From an uncultured Gammaproteobacteria bacterium (GTDB taxonomy: Bacteria > Pseudomonadota > Gammaproteobacteria > Magnimaribacterales > Magnimaribacteraceae): a stretch of DNA of 64,000 bases. Below are positions 36,638 through 46,649 of this stretch, in pieces (within the stretch, counting starts at the first letter, position 1; every line of letters starts with the position of its first letter). The notes beneath the pieces were generated by a model, which saw only the letters and a program-made list of their open reading frames with translations, did no database searches and was not told the DNA's origin. Location of the stretch: NCBI GenBank assembly GCA_913045055.1, contig CAJWPI010000003.1, positions 1 to 64,000 on the forward strand. The letters are read 5' to 3'. The position numbers and the translations under genes are program-made.

Positions 36638-38590
36638 TTAGAGGTGTTCAGAAAGAAAGAGGTCCATAGCTCTAAAAAATTCTAATCGATTCTTGGCTAA
36701 ACTTAAAAAGTGGTCACTATCTTCTTGTTGAATATATATATAATCAGCTTTAGCCCTCCTTAAAGCAGCTTCCATTCTTGTGCCATGTTCAAGTGTAACT
36801 CTTGAATCATCTTCTCCTTGAACAAGTAATACTGGTATATTAATTTGATTAGCAAGATTTACAGGAGATGTTTTTATCAACTTTGATCTCTCTGTGCCTA
36901 TCATCTCTCTTGTCATCTTGCCTGTTCCATAGTACCAACTCTCTTTTATTAACAAACTAAGATCTGTTACTCCTGCAAAACTAACTGCGCACTTAAAAAG
37001 ATTAGAGTTAGCTGCACCCATTAGAGCCGCATAACCTCCGTAACTTCCTCCTACAATACAAATACTATCTTCATCAGCAATACCTTCATCTATCATCCAA
37101 CGTGTTGCGTCTTCGATATCGGTCTGCATCTCCAGGCCCCATCTTTGTAATCCAGCTTTTTTAAAGTCTAAGCCATAGCCAGATGATCCTCTAAAATTTG
37201 GTTGCAAAACTGCATATCCTCGAGAAGTAAAAAAAGAAGTCCAATAATCAAATCGCACATCGTCGTCAGCAGCTATTGGTCCTCCGTGTGGAAAAATAAC
37301 TGTTGGAAGATTTTTATTTTGGCCTTTTGGTAAGGTCAAATATGCCTCAATCTCTAAGCCATCTCTCGCATTGAAATATACTGGTTCTCTAGGTGGTAAA
37401 TCAACACCAGATAGGCGGGGGAATGTATTTGCTATTAAATCTAAACCCCCTTCTGTTTCATCTCCTAAATAAAATTCTCCAGGTTTGTCATTATCCACTA
37501 CATAGAGAATGAATCGTTTTCTGTCTTTACTAAAACTTATAAAATAAACATGATCGTCAGGAAATTGATCGTAAACAGTCTTTTCAAATTTTGCTATCTC
37601 TTGATCCCAAGTAACTAACCTTCCGTTTTCGTCCCAATGCCTAACACCAATAGGATCTTTTGAACCCCCGGCGTATCTTAAACTGCCTTCAACATCTCTA
37701 TTTGGATCTGAATATACCAGCTCCCTAGAAACTTCTTTCCCATCTTCAATATTAACTTTGAAAATTGCCAGCTTACCTTCATGATAAGCCGAAATCCAAA
37801 CTTGCTTAGGGTCTTCTCCAAAACCAAGAACATTAACTTCCTTTTCATCAAAAAGACCAAATTTCCAGAGTGTTATCCATTGATCTAGATCAGGATCTTT
37901 ATAAAGCACAGATTGTTGATTCTTACTTGCTTTTCTATCAAAACCGAAACCAATTCGAACTTTTCCTTCTTTATCTGTTTTCCACATTCTTATATCTGAT
38001 TTAGCTCTCTTGACCACATCAATGGCACTTGAACGCACATTAACTTTTACTACATCTGGATACCTATCATTATTAATTGGAATAGAAACAAGTATGTGAT
38101 CAGGATCATCACTAAGTTTATCTATAACGGTATTATGAAATTGGGGAATACGTGCAAGCTTCTTAAAATGCTCTTTTCTGAAAACAGGTTGAAAGGCCGA
38201 CCCATTATCAAATTTTGTGCCATCTGCTTTTACATACAATAGCCTGGTATTATCGATTTTAGTTCTAAAAAAATCGGCACTAAACCAAGCATCTGCTAAT
38301 AGGGTTTCGTTATCAAACCATGAAAAGCTTTGCAATTTCATTTGTTTGTTGTCAGAAGAAAGTAACGGCATCAATCCTTTGTTTGATTCTAAATCTTGAA
38401 TATATATAGCCGAATATCCATTTTTTAAATTTGCAAACAAAGCTAATTTCGTACCATCTGGAGATATTTCTACGTCTCTAAATTGAGGAAGCGTTGCAAA
38501 GACTTCGACAGGAATAAACTCCTTGGATAAGGAAACTCCTGAGAACAGGAGTAAAGTTAAAACACAAGAAAATAAATATTTATTCTTCAT
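36638..38590 (-). CDS. S9 family prolyl oligopeptidase-like peptidase
   Basis: VIFPHGGP, GGSYGGYAALMGA, GEDDSRV, DSDHFL. Confidence 0.93.
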   Translation of the reverse strand: MKNKYLFSCVLTLLLFSGVSLSKEFIPVEVFATLPQFRDVEISPDGTKLALFANLKNGYSAIYIQDLESNKGLMPLLSSDNKQMKLQSFSWFDNETLLADAWFSADFFRTKIDNTRLLYVKADGTKFDNGSAFQPVFRKEHFKKLARIPQFHNTVIDKLSDDPDHILVSIPINNDRYPDVVKVNVRSSAIDVVKRAKSDIRMWKTDKEGKVRIGFGFDRKASKNQQSVLYKDPDLDQWITLWKFGLFDEKEVNVLGFGEDPKQVWISAYHEGKLAIFKVNIEDGKEVSRELVYSDPNRDVEGSLRYAGGSKDPIGVRHWDENGRLVTWDQEIAKFEKTVYDQFPDDHVYFISFSKDRKRFILYVVDNDKPGEFYLGDETEGGLDLIANTFPRLSGVDLPPREPVYFNARDGLEIEAYLTLPKGQNKNLPTVIFPHGGPIAADDDVRFDYWTSFFTSRGYAVLQPNFRGSSGYGLDFKKAGLQRWGLEMQTDIEDATRWMIDEGIADEDSICIVGGSYGGYAALMGAANSNLFKCAVSFAGVTDLSLLIKESWYYGTGKMTREMIGTERSKLIKTSPVNLANQINIPVLLVQGEDDSRVTLEHGTRMEAALRRAKADYIYIQQEDSDHFLSLAKNRLEFFRAMDLFLSEHL

Positions 38591-38599
38591 AATTTTATT

Positions 38600-40054
38600 T
38601 TATAAATTTTCAGGTAAAACGAAACTACTATGAAACCCTGGAGGTATTTGTTGAGGAACAATTAATTGACATAAAGGGCCTTTAGACAAATCTTCTGCTG
38701 GAAATATTTGAATCTCTCCTTTATTACTTTTAGTGTTAGTTACAAAAGTTAGAAGGTAACCGTCATCTTCTGTTTGAGAATTATTTCGGGGAGCAAATTG
38801 CATTTCACTACCAAAACTTCCCTCTGGAAATTTATATGTTTGACTATTTTTTGTATTGCTGTCTATCTTAACAAGTCCATCAAATAAGATTACATCAGTA
38901 TCAGCTAAAGAGACGTGATAGCTATATCTAGAAGGTAGACCCCCGTATCGATTATTAATTGTTGGAAACTCTGTTAATAAATCATCTATTCTCTCTTCCT
39001 TTGTATTACCAGTTTCTAGGTTAAATCTATACCTGTGGTAGCAAGCATCTAATTTGAGCCAAGCTAACATAGTTCCGTAAGGCCCGGAGAGTTTTTGTCT
39101 CACTTCTGGAGAAGGAACTGGTGTAGACATCCTACAAACATCTAGCACTACTTCAGCACCTTCTTCCCACGAATTAATTACATGGTAAATATAACAAGGG
39201 TCCGCTTCAAACCACCTAATGGTATCTCCAGACGCCATTCTTTTTAAAACTCCAAATCTACTTTGGATCTCAGGGTAGAAAGTTACCTTATGAATATCTT
39301 CTTTTAAAAGTTTAGGATCCCAAAACATTGGTAAATCCATCAAAATAGAATAGTTAGTAGTAAAGGCCATAGAATGAGGTAGTCTCGCGCCTGGTAAATC
39401 TATTTCAGTAAAATTTACTAACTCAGATTTCTTATTTAATACACCATAAGTCATATAAGGAGGCTTAGCTGCGTAATCAAAGAAAAGTAAATCTCCTGTA
39501 GCTTCATCTGTTAAACAGTGGGCTGACATTTGTCTGGCTCCAATAGATCTTAGATCTATGCTTCCTAGGGTGTTTAAGTTAAGTGGATCTAAGGAATAGG
39601 CTTCACCACACTGATAAAATGTAGAAATAGCTTTTCCTGCATGGATGGTAATATCGGTATTTGAATTATCTTTTAACCATAGATCAGAGCCCCAGGCAGT
39701 TTCTAGTGCTCTATCCGGAGTATCCATTAAACCCGGCCAAATGGACTTTTTCTTATTACTTTCTATTTCGAAAGCTTTAGTTGTAACCCATCTATTTTTA
39801 TAACTAACTTTCCCGTCTTCAAAGTGAGCGGAATGTACCATTCCATCGCCATCAAACCAGTGGTAACTACCATATGGTTGAAACCTTTGATTAGGTCCAT
39901 TTCTTAGATAGATACCAGAAAAATCTTTAGGTATCTCTCCTATGCACTCGAGTGTTGATTCAGTAATTTCCTTTCTTACAGGTTCATGAGGTCCGGTAAG
40001 ATATGGGTTATCACCAAAATCTACAAAATTATCAAAAACTTTAGATGTTGCCAC
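38600..40054 (-). CDS. Carotenoid oxygenase family protein
   Basis: FSGIYLRNGPN, HWFDGDGMVHSA, conserved His contexts (SAHCLTDEATGDLLFFDY, FHSSFV). Confidence 0.92.
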   Translation of the reverse strand: MATSKVFDNFVDFGDNPYLTGPHEPVRKEITESTLECIGEIPKDFSGIYLRNGPNQRFQPYGSYHWFDGDGMVHSAHFEDGKVSYKNRWVTTKAFEIESNKKKSIWPGLMDTPDRALETAWGSDLWLKDNSNTDITIHAGKAISTFYQCGEAYSLDPLNLNTLGSIDLRSIGARQMSAHCLTDEATGDLLFFDYAAKPPYMTYGVLNKKSELVNFTEIDLPGARLPHSMAFTTNYSILMDLPMFWDPKLLKEDIHKVTFYPEIQSRFGVLKRMASGDTIRWFEADPCYIYHVINSWEEGAEVVLDVCRMSTPVPSPEVRQKLSGPYGTMLAWLKLDACYHRYRFNLETGNTKEERIDDLLTEFPTINNRYGGLPSRYSYHVSLADTDVILFDGLVKIDSNTKNSQTYKFPEGSFGSEMQFAPRNNSQTEDDGYLLTFVTNTKSNKGEIQIFPAEDLSKGPLCQLIVPQQIPPGFHSSFVLPENL

Positions 40055-40228
40055 TTATTTCTCCAAACAAGAATTATGTCCTATTTGTTTAATGAGCGAA
40101 ACTGATTATTATGTACATTAAAGAAATTGTTTCTTTTGTTTAAATTTAATAAAACCTCAATAAAAAGACTCCTAGAATCTGGATACTTTAAAATAGATAA
40201 GTAAATTAACCTTTAATATCAATAAGAT

Positions 40229-41560
40229 ATGACTATAATCTCAACTATTAGAAACTTTCTTGCCAGTAAAGTAATGTCAAGGGTGCTTAATGACTGGTCT
40301 GATCAAAGCATTCTCCTAAAAAAAAGAGAAAAGTTTGAATTAATAAGAAAAAAAGAAGGCAGACAACATCAAGTCTTTTATTTTCATGAACTATCAGACC
40401 CTTATTCGCATATCACCGCACAACTTATTAGCAAATTAAATAAAAATTACGATATTGATCTAATCCCTTTACTTGTAGGAGATCCTCCAAAGGCAACTGT
40501 TCATGAACCAAACCTCTATAGAAAATATTGTCTTTCTGATGCTTTGAGAATAGCTCCCTTTTACCAAGTAGAATTTCCTAGCTCTACCCTACCAGAAGAT
40601 AACCTCATTCTTTTAGGTCAAAGGGTGTTGAGTAGTCTAGACAAAGATAACTTTATAAATTCTGTAGCAGAAATTAGCAACTTTGTTTGGTCTGGAAACC
40701 AGGAAGCCTTAGAAGCTCTAGTAGATGATAAAACCCTATCAAAGCAAGGAATGTTATCAGTAATTTCTTCAAACGAAGAAAAAAGGGATAAAGTAGAAGC
40801 TTATATGGGTTCAACCTTTAGTTATGAAGGGGAGCTCTATTGGGGTGTGGATCGTCTTGATTATCTAGAAGAAAGATTAATAGATTTAGGTTTAAAAAAT
40901 AACTTAAATAAAAGTCTAATTTCAGAAAAGAAACAAACAATTGCAACTAACATTCCACAAGAATCTAATCTCGAATTAGAGTTTTATCCTTCTCTTAATA
41001 GTCCTTATACTTCAATAGTATTTGAAAGAGTAAAAGAATTGGAATCTAGTTATCCTATAAAGATTATTACAAAACCAGTTTTGCCTATGCTGATGAGGAA
41101 TATGACAATTCCTAGATATAAAGCTAAATATATTTTTAAAGATACAGCTAGAGAAGCTAGGAAGTATGGAGTCCCTTTTGGAAAAGTAAAAAGTCCTTTG
41201 GGTAAGCCCGCTGAAAGAGCATATTCCCTTTTTCCTTGGATAGATCAACAGGGAAAAGGCTTTGAATATATTTATAGACTTATGATTGCTTCTTTTAGGA
41301 AAGGAGAAGATATTGGGAAAAAAAGATATTTGAGAAAGTTAATAGAAGACCTTCAATTGGAATGGAATGAAGCTGAGAAGCATTTAGATAGTGATGGATG
41401 GAAAGAAATTTTAGAAAAGAATAGGCTTATTATGTATGAAGGTAGATCTTGGGGAGTTCCTACATTCAAACTAGTAGACGGGGAAAATAATTTTACTACT
41501 TGGGGTCAAGACAGAATTTGGTTAGTAGAAGAAGAAATTATAAAACGCTTAAAGCAATAG
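40229..41560 (+). CDS. DsbA/2-hydroxychromene-2-carboxylate isomerase-like protein, two tandem domains
   Basis: FYFHELSDPYSH and EFYPSLNSPYTS as domain starts; GVPTFKLVDGENNFTTWGQDRIWLVEE domain end. Confidence 0.7.
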   Translation: MTIISTIRNFLASKVMSRVLNDWSDQSILLKKREKFELIRKKEGRQHQVFYFHELSDPYSHITAQLISKLNKNYDIDLIPLLVGDPPKATVHEPNLYRKYCLSDALRIAPFYQVEFPSSTLPEDNLILLGQRVLSSLDKDNFINSVAEISNFVWSGNQEALEALVDDKTLSKQGMLSVISSNEEKRDKVEAYMGSTFSYEGELYWGVDRLDYLEERLIDLGLKNNLNKSLISEKKQTIATNIPQESNLELEFYPSLNSPYTSIVFERVKELESSYPIKIITKPVLPMLMRNMTIPRYKAKYIFKDTAREARKYGVPFGKVKSPLGKPAERAYSLFPWIDQQGKGFEYIYRLMIASFRKGEDIGKKRYLRKLIEDLQLEWNEAEKHLDSDGWKEILEKNRLIMYEGRSWGVPTFKLVDGENNFTTWGQDRIWLVEEEIIKRLKQ

Positions 41561-41569
41561 GAGAATTGT

Positions 41570-42703
41570 ATGGAAGTGCATGGAGATTGTGATCCAAAGT
41601 TCACCAAAGTTAAAGAGATATTTGCTGATCTTTACCTGCAAGAAAGGGAATTAGGTTCAGCGTTTGCAATTTTTAAAAATGGTAAACCTCTTGTAAACAT
41701 TTGGGCAGGTTACCAAGATCTAAATAAGACTAAAAAATGGCAAGAAGATACTCTTGTTACTGTGTACTCTACTACCAAAGGCATTGCAGCTTTATGTATT
41801 GCTCTAGCTGTTGAAAAAGGACTTCTTGATTATCAAGAAAGGGTAGAAAAATATTGGCCAGAATTTGGATGTAATGGGAAAGAAGAAATAACCGTTTCAA
41901 TGCTAATGTCCCATCAAGCAGGAATATGCAGCCCTCTAACAAAAAATATAGATGACTACTATAACCAGGAATCTATGGCCAAAAAACTAGCTTCTATGCA
42001 ACCTATTTGGAAACCAGGAACCGCATGTGGTTATCACTCTATGACATATGGTTGGCTGGTAGCTGAATTAATTTTAAGGGTAACAGGCAAAACAATTGGA
42101 ACCTTTTTCCGGGAAGAAATAGGTGATAGAAATGATATAGATTTCTTTATTGGTCTACCTGAAGCCGAAGAGTTCAGGGTTGCTGAATTAGAATCTTTTG
42201 AGAAGATCTTAGATAACCAGAACAAAAACGCGGATAAAAAAATAGAATTAACTGTCGCTCAAGAGGCTTTAAAAGAATCTGTTAATACTATAGATCATCA
42301 TAATTCTAGAGAGTGGAGACAAGCTGAAATACCTGCAGCAAATGGACAAGGAAGTGCAGCTGGCTTAGCTAAACTATATAGCTTAGTTACTCCTGAAGAC
42401 TTATCTCTAAGAATTTTAGATGAAAGGATTGTCAAGGAAATGACAGAGACTCAAGTAGAAGGTAAAGACCTGGTATTAAGAGTTTCCCTGCGATGGGGGA
42501 ATGGTTTTGTACTGAATAAACATAAATTCGTTTATGGTCCTGTAGAGAAGGCTTTTGGTCATTCAGGATATGGGGGTTCTTGTGCTTTTTCTGATCCAGA
42601 GAATAAATTAGGTATCTCTTATGTGATGAATAAAATGGAGAATAATTTTGCTGGAGATGTTCGTTCAATTCAATTGATCAACGCGACGTATGAATGTATG
42701 TAG
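41570..42703 (+). CDS. Beta-lactamase-family serine hydrolase (EstB-like)
   Basis: STTKG (SxxK), GYHSMTYGW. Confidence 0.88.
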   Translation: MEVHGDCDPKFTKVKEIFADLYLQERELGSAFAIFKNGKPLVNIWAGYQDLNKTKKWQEDTLVTVYSTTKGIAALCIALAVEKGLLDYQERVEKYWPEFGCNGKEEITVSMLMSHQAGICSPLTKNIDDYYNQESMAKKLASMQPIWKPGTACGYHSMTYGWLVAELILRVTGKTIGTFFREEIGDRNDIDFFIGLPEAEEFRVAELESFEKILDNQNKNADKKIELTVAQEALKESVNTIDHHNSREWRQAEIPAANGQGSAAGLAKLYSLVTPEDLSLRILDERIVKEMTETQVEGKDLVLRVSLRWGNGFVLNKHKFVYGPVEKAFGHSGYGGSCAFSDPENKLGISYVMNKMENNFAGDVRSIQLINATYECM

Positions 42704-42717
42704 TTTTGGATGTCAAC

Positions 42718-43677
42718 TTAGGTAATAATATTTAAGAGTCTTTCTAACAACCAAAAACTCCCAATACCTCCTATAGAATAAGAAGCAAACTGGTAACTTG
42801 CTTTAGAAATATAAATTTTATTTAGAATCCATATTAGGAATAATGCCAAAGGGATAATAATAATTTGTCCTATCTCGATTCCAATATTAAAGAACAACAA
42901 TGATAGACCTAATTCATTGCTTGAAAAGCCTATCTGAGCTAAAGCTCCAGCAAATCCAAATCCATGTATAAGACCAAAACCGAAAGCTATCAACCAGGGG
43001 GTACGAAGATATTTTTTTTTCTCCCCTACCTCCAAAGCAAGATAGATTAAAGTTAAAGCTATTAAGGCCTCTGCTAAAGATTGAGAAATCCTTATCAGAT
43101 CCAAAACTGATAAAACCAAAGTTAGGCTATGTGCTACAGTGAAAGCTGTAATGGTTTTAATTAATGTTCCGATTCCTTGTACTACAAAAACCAACCCGAT
43201 TATAAATAAGATATGGTCTATGCCACTTAATAAATGCTCAACTCCTAACCTAAAATAACTTGTTGGATATAAAGTAGTCTCAAGAGGGATCATTAATGTA
43301 GGATTTTCAACACTTACTAAACTTTCAAAAGTTGATCCATCTAAATACTTTATGGTTACTAAAGCATCAATCATACGAGACAACCCTTTAAAGTGTATTT
43401 CTTTTGCTTTTATTGACTCAGTACAGGTTATGATCAATTCTAAAGTAGAATATTTGCTTCCTACATAAGGTAATGACTTATCCCCTTCCTCACATATTTT
43501 AGGTAAATCTACCTCTCCTTTATTGACACTTGCATTAATAGGAAATAACCAAGTTACTTCATACTTATTTAATTCCTTTTCTTCTAAAACTAAACGGGCA
43601 GGATTTAATTCATGTGAATTTATTTGGAAAGAAACAAGGAACAATAGAACCAAAAAAGATTTACAACAAGATGCCAT
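42718..43677 (-). CDS. HupE/UreJ family membrane protein with extended extracytoplasmic domain
   Basis: GVEHLLSGIDHILFI, AHSLTL, GLIHGFGFAGAL; signal peptide. Confidence 0.85.
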   Translation of the reverse strand: MASCCKSFLVLLFLVSFQINSHELNPARLVLEEKELNKYEVTWLFPINASVNKGEVDLPKICEEGDKSLPYVGSKYSTLELIITCTESIKAKEIHFKGLSRMIDALVTIKYLDGSTFESLVSVENPTLMIPLETTLYPTSYFRLGVEHLLSGIDHILFIIGLVFVVQGIGTLIKTITAFTVAHSLTLVLSVLDLIRISQSLAEALIALTLIYLALEVGEKKKYLRTPWLIAFGFGLIHGFGFAGALAQIGFSSNELGLSLLFFNIGIEIGQIIIIPLALFLIWILNKIYISKASYQFASYSIGGIGSFWLLERLLNIIT

Positions 43678-43678
43678 A

Positions 43679-44479
43679 CTAATCAGTAAATTTTGGATTT
43701 ATAACTATCTTGTATTCGGCCTTTAAATCTTTTAAATAGCTCTTGTCTTGCTCTTCTTGCCTTTTTAGAAGGAAATCTGATAACACTTGACTAAAAACTT
43801 CTTCAAAAGAAGCTTCTTGTGGTTGAGTTTTTCCTAGAAGGAGAATTAAGTGACTCCCATAAACAGACCTAAATGGTCCAGACCATTCATTTAAATTCAT
43901 ATTGTGTAAATTCTTTGAGAAGCCTTTACCAAAGATTCTTTCAATCTCTTTATCTGTTTTTAATGAAAAGTTTTTTTTATCCATAAAGGGGTCACTTCTA
44001 ATTTCTTCATCAGTTTGCATTAGTTTACTTAGTGCTTCTTGTGCTCTTTTCAGTCCTTGTTGATCTTTAGAGAAATAAAGGTGGGTAAAAGTATATTTGA
44101 CGTCTTGAAAGTAGTCTGACTTATGTTTGAGAAAATAGTCCTGTAAATCTTTTTGTGAAGGCTCTTTTGTATTTATTTCTTGTCTTAGAAAACCTAATTT
44201 CTGTGCCAACCTTCTTTTTATAATAATATCGTTCTTGTCTAATCCTAATTTAAGAGCCTCTCTATAGAGGATCTCTTCCTCTACTAGCTGATTTATTATC
44301 TTACTAATCTCGTCTTTACTTGGTTCTCTTCCAACCTGTTCTTGCCAACTTGCTATTAAACTTTCTATTTCATCATCATAAATTACTATACTATCTTCGG
44401 TTTCGTATGAACCCAAAAAAAGATCAAGTAAAAATATTCCTAATCCTATAGAGAAGAAGATTATCAGCTTCTTATTCAA
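43679..44479 (-). CDS. PpiC/SurA-like peptidylprolyl isomerase, membrane-anchored
   Basis: N-terminal TM, INQLVEEEILYREALKLGLDKND, parvulin-like FRSVYGSHLILLL. Confidence 0.8.
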   Translation of the reverse strand: MNKKLIIFFSIGLGIFLLDLFLGSYETEDSIVIYDDEIESLIASWQEQVGREPSKDEISKIINQLVEEEILYREALKLGLDKNDIIIKRRLAQKLGFLRQEINTKEPSQKDLQDYFLKHKSDYFQDVKYTFTHLYFSKDQQGLKRAQEALSKLMQTDEEIRSDPFMDKKNFSLKTDKEIERIFGKGFSKNLHNMNLNEWSGPFRSVYGSHLILLLGKTQPQEASFEEVFSQVLSDFLLKRQEEQDKSYLKDLKAEYKIVINPKFTD

Positions 44480-44498
44480 TGTCTTTTGAATAAATTAA

Positions 44499-46589
44499 CT
44501 ATGCGCTAGGTGTATACCAAATTGGAGAGGACCAAGCCCTTTCTTGAATAGTCTTATGTAAGTCAGGCCTAGGTTCAAAACCATTCTTTATAGCATCCCA
44601 AGTAGACCATCTGCAGGTTGGGTTTTCTAAAACTCTTACATAGTAAAAGGATTTTTCTTTAGGATTAAAATCTGGATCCCTCCATAAAGCCTTAAGCTCA
44701 GAAGACCCTATTCCAGAAGAAATAGAACAATCCTCTATATTCACCCTTGCACCATTGTCAGGGCATCTATTTGTTACGGGATCTACTTTAAGACCATTTG
44801 AGCAGACTACATCGTACACAACTTCAGAAGGTGCTCCGGAAATCTGAGCTACCGAACCTTTGATTATTTGGATCCTTTGTAAAGGAGCGCCATTAACATC
44901 CCTTAGAGCCCAAACGAGAAAATCAGGTGATTGCTTGTCTGAATATACTAAATCTCCTCCCATAGGAACGCCCTTGGAATAAGCTAATTTTTCCATATTG
45001 TCATCACTTAACATCGACTCTTTAAAGTCTTTACCTGCAAAAAACCTTAATTTTATGCGTGTACCAGAAGTTGCGTATGTTTCTTTCCTTCGAAAGGCGT
45101 TAAAAATTGATTCACGTGTATTTTCTTCTGCCCATACAACTGCTAATCCTGATGCTCCCCATTCTTTAAAAGGCGGATCATTGTAGTAATCATTTCCTAT
45201 CTTCTTGAGAGCTACTAAGCGTGCTGCAACACCCTGCTCAAGGGCATCTAGTTGAACTGAACCTCCTTCATCTGCTATACCCATAGCTTGTAACATTTCC
45301 GTACTTAGAGGTACTGAACCACGTAGTTCAGGGGTTCCGTCTAAAATTCCTATTTTTGAATTAAAATTAGATTCATCATCAGATATTGCACCAGTGTGTG
45401 TATCACTAGCACCTACCATTCCAAACTTATAGGGATTACCTCTATTTTCTTCTTGTAGACCCAGACCATCTAAATAAGCCTGTCTAACATAACTTCCAAA
45501 AGGTCTACTATAACCAGGATGTCCAACTCTTACGCTCATTATCTCAAAATCAGCCCATTCATCGTTTGGGGATAATAACGGATGTGTATCAGAAGTACCT
45601 TTAACTTGTGTCATCTCAACTAAGGGTTCATTTCGCATTCTAAAATCAGCATAATCCACATTTACTGGGTATCCATTCCAATTTTCTAACTCAAACATTT
45701 GGCCATTAGAACCATTCGGATTGTGGGGTATAGCTATAGTATCAACACCCTGTTCTCTCAAATTATCCATCCAAGACCATAAATCTTCAGGATTTAAAGA
45801 TTTCAATCTTGAAAAAGGCTCTAATGTGACTTTGCTTCCTGAAAAGATAACATTCCTATGTAGATTTCCTCCTTCAAAAGGGGGGCTGCCATAAGGGTTC
45901 ATAAATGAAGCACCCTTATCTGTAAAACTTGTTGAAGATGTATATTCATAAGCTACAAAAGTAGTAAATTTTCCTGGATCATTATGCCTTTGAGCACTTG
46001 AGATAACATCTCTCCATGCAGTTCTATGTATATCTACATCGTACATACTTGAAGCACGTGCTTGGTCACCTGTAAATAAATATTCTATAGCTCCCCACCA
46101 ACTGATATTTTGAGATGATTGTGTTACCCAATAGGCAAACAAATTAGCTCTCTCAGGAACTGATGCTATTGTTCGGTTATCTTCTCTATTGAGGTTGTGA
46201 AAGGGTTCAGTTCCAGCTCTTGTATTATTAGGATCGGCCCAACCAGGTACACTACCAAGTAGAAATCCATGATCTGTTACAGCATAAAAATCAAGAGGTT
46301 CACGTAACTGCATATCATAACCTAATGGATGCTTGATAATTCCTCCTTTAGCATAGCTATAAGCATCGTCCGGTGTTGCTGTAGTTCCAAAAATAAAGGC
46401 ATCAAAAGAATGTTTAGTGTGAACATGTAAATCGCCAAAATACACATTCCTTTCCTTGTTAAAATCTTCAGAGGGTTCGTTTAAGGTATTGACCGCTAGA
46501 TCAGAATAATCAACAACCTTATCCCCGGGAGAGCAACTCCAAAGGAATACTATGAAAGGTATTGTTAGTAATTTAGATTTGAAATTCAT
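44499..46589 (-). CDS. DUF3604 lipoprotein (PHP-like)
   Basis: NVYFGDLHVHTKHSFDAF, AVTDHG, GASDTHTG; ATG at 46589 preceded by GGGAG; lipobox FLWSC. Confidence 0.9.
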   Translation of the reverse strand: MNFKSKLLTIPFIVFLWSCSPGDKVVDYSDLAVNTLNEPSEDFNKERNVYFGDLHVHTKHSFDAFIFGTTATPDDAYSYAKGGIIKHPLGYDMQLREPLDFYAVTDHGFLLGSVPGWADPNNTRAGTEPFHNLNREDNRTIASVPERANLFAYWVTQSSQNISWWGAIEYLFTGDQARASSMYDVDIHRTAWRDVISSAQRHNDPGKFTTFVAYEYTSSTSFTDKGASFMNPYGSPPFEGGNLHRNVIFSGSKVTLEPFSRLKSLNPEDLWSWMDNLREQGVDTIAIPHNPNGSNGQMFELENWNGYPVNVDYADFRMRNEPLVEMTQVKGTSDTHPLLSPNDEWADFEIMSVRVGHPGYSRPFGSYVRQAYLDGLGLQEENRGNPYKFGMVGASDTHTGAISDDESNFNSKIGILDGTPELRGSVPLSTEMLQAMGIADEGGSVQLDALEQGVAARLVALKKIGNDYYNDPPFKEWGASGLAVVWAEENTRESIFNAFRRKETYATSGTRIKLRFFAGKDFKESMLSDDNMEKLAYSKGVPMGGDLVYSDKQSPDFLVWALRDVNGAPLQRIQIIKGSVAQISGAPSEVVYDVVCSNGLKVDPVTNRCPDNGARVNIEDCSISSGIGSSELKALWRDPDFNPKEKSFYYVRVLENPTCRWSTWDAIKNGFEPRPDLHKTIQERAWSSPIWYTPSA

Positions 46590-46649
46590 ATGCCTACTCC
46601 CCAATTTGTATATTATAAATAATACACTTTTATAGAAAAAAAATAAGTC

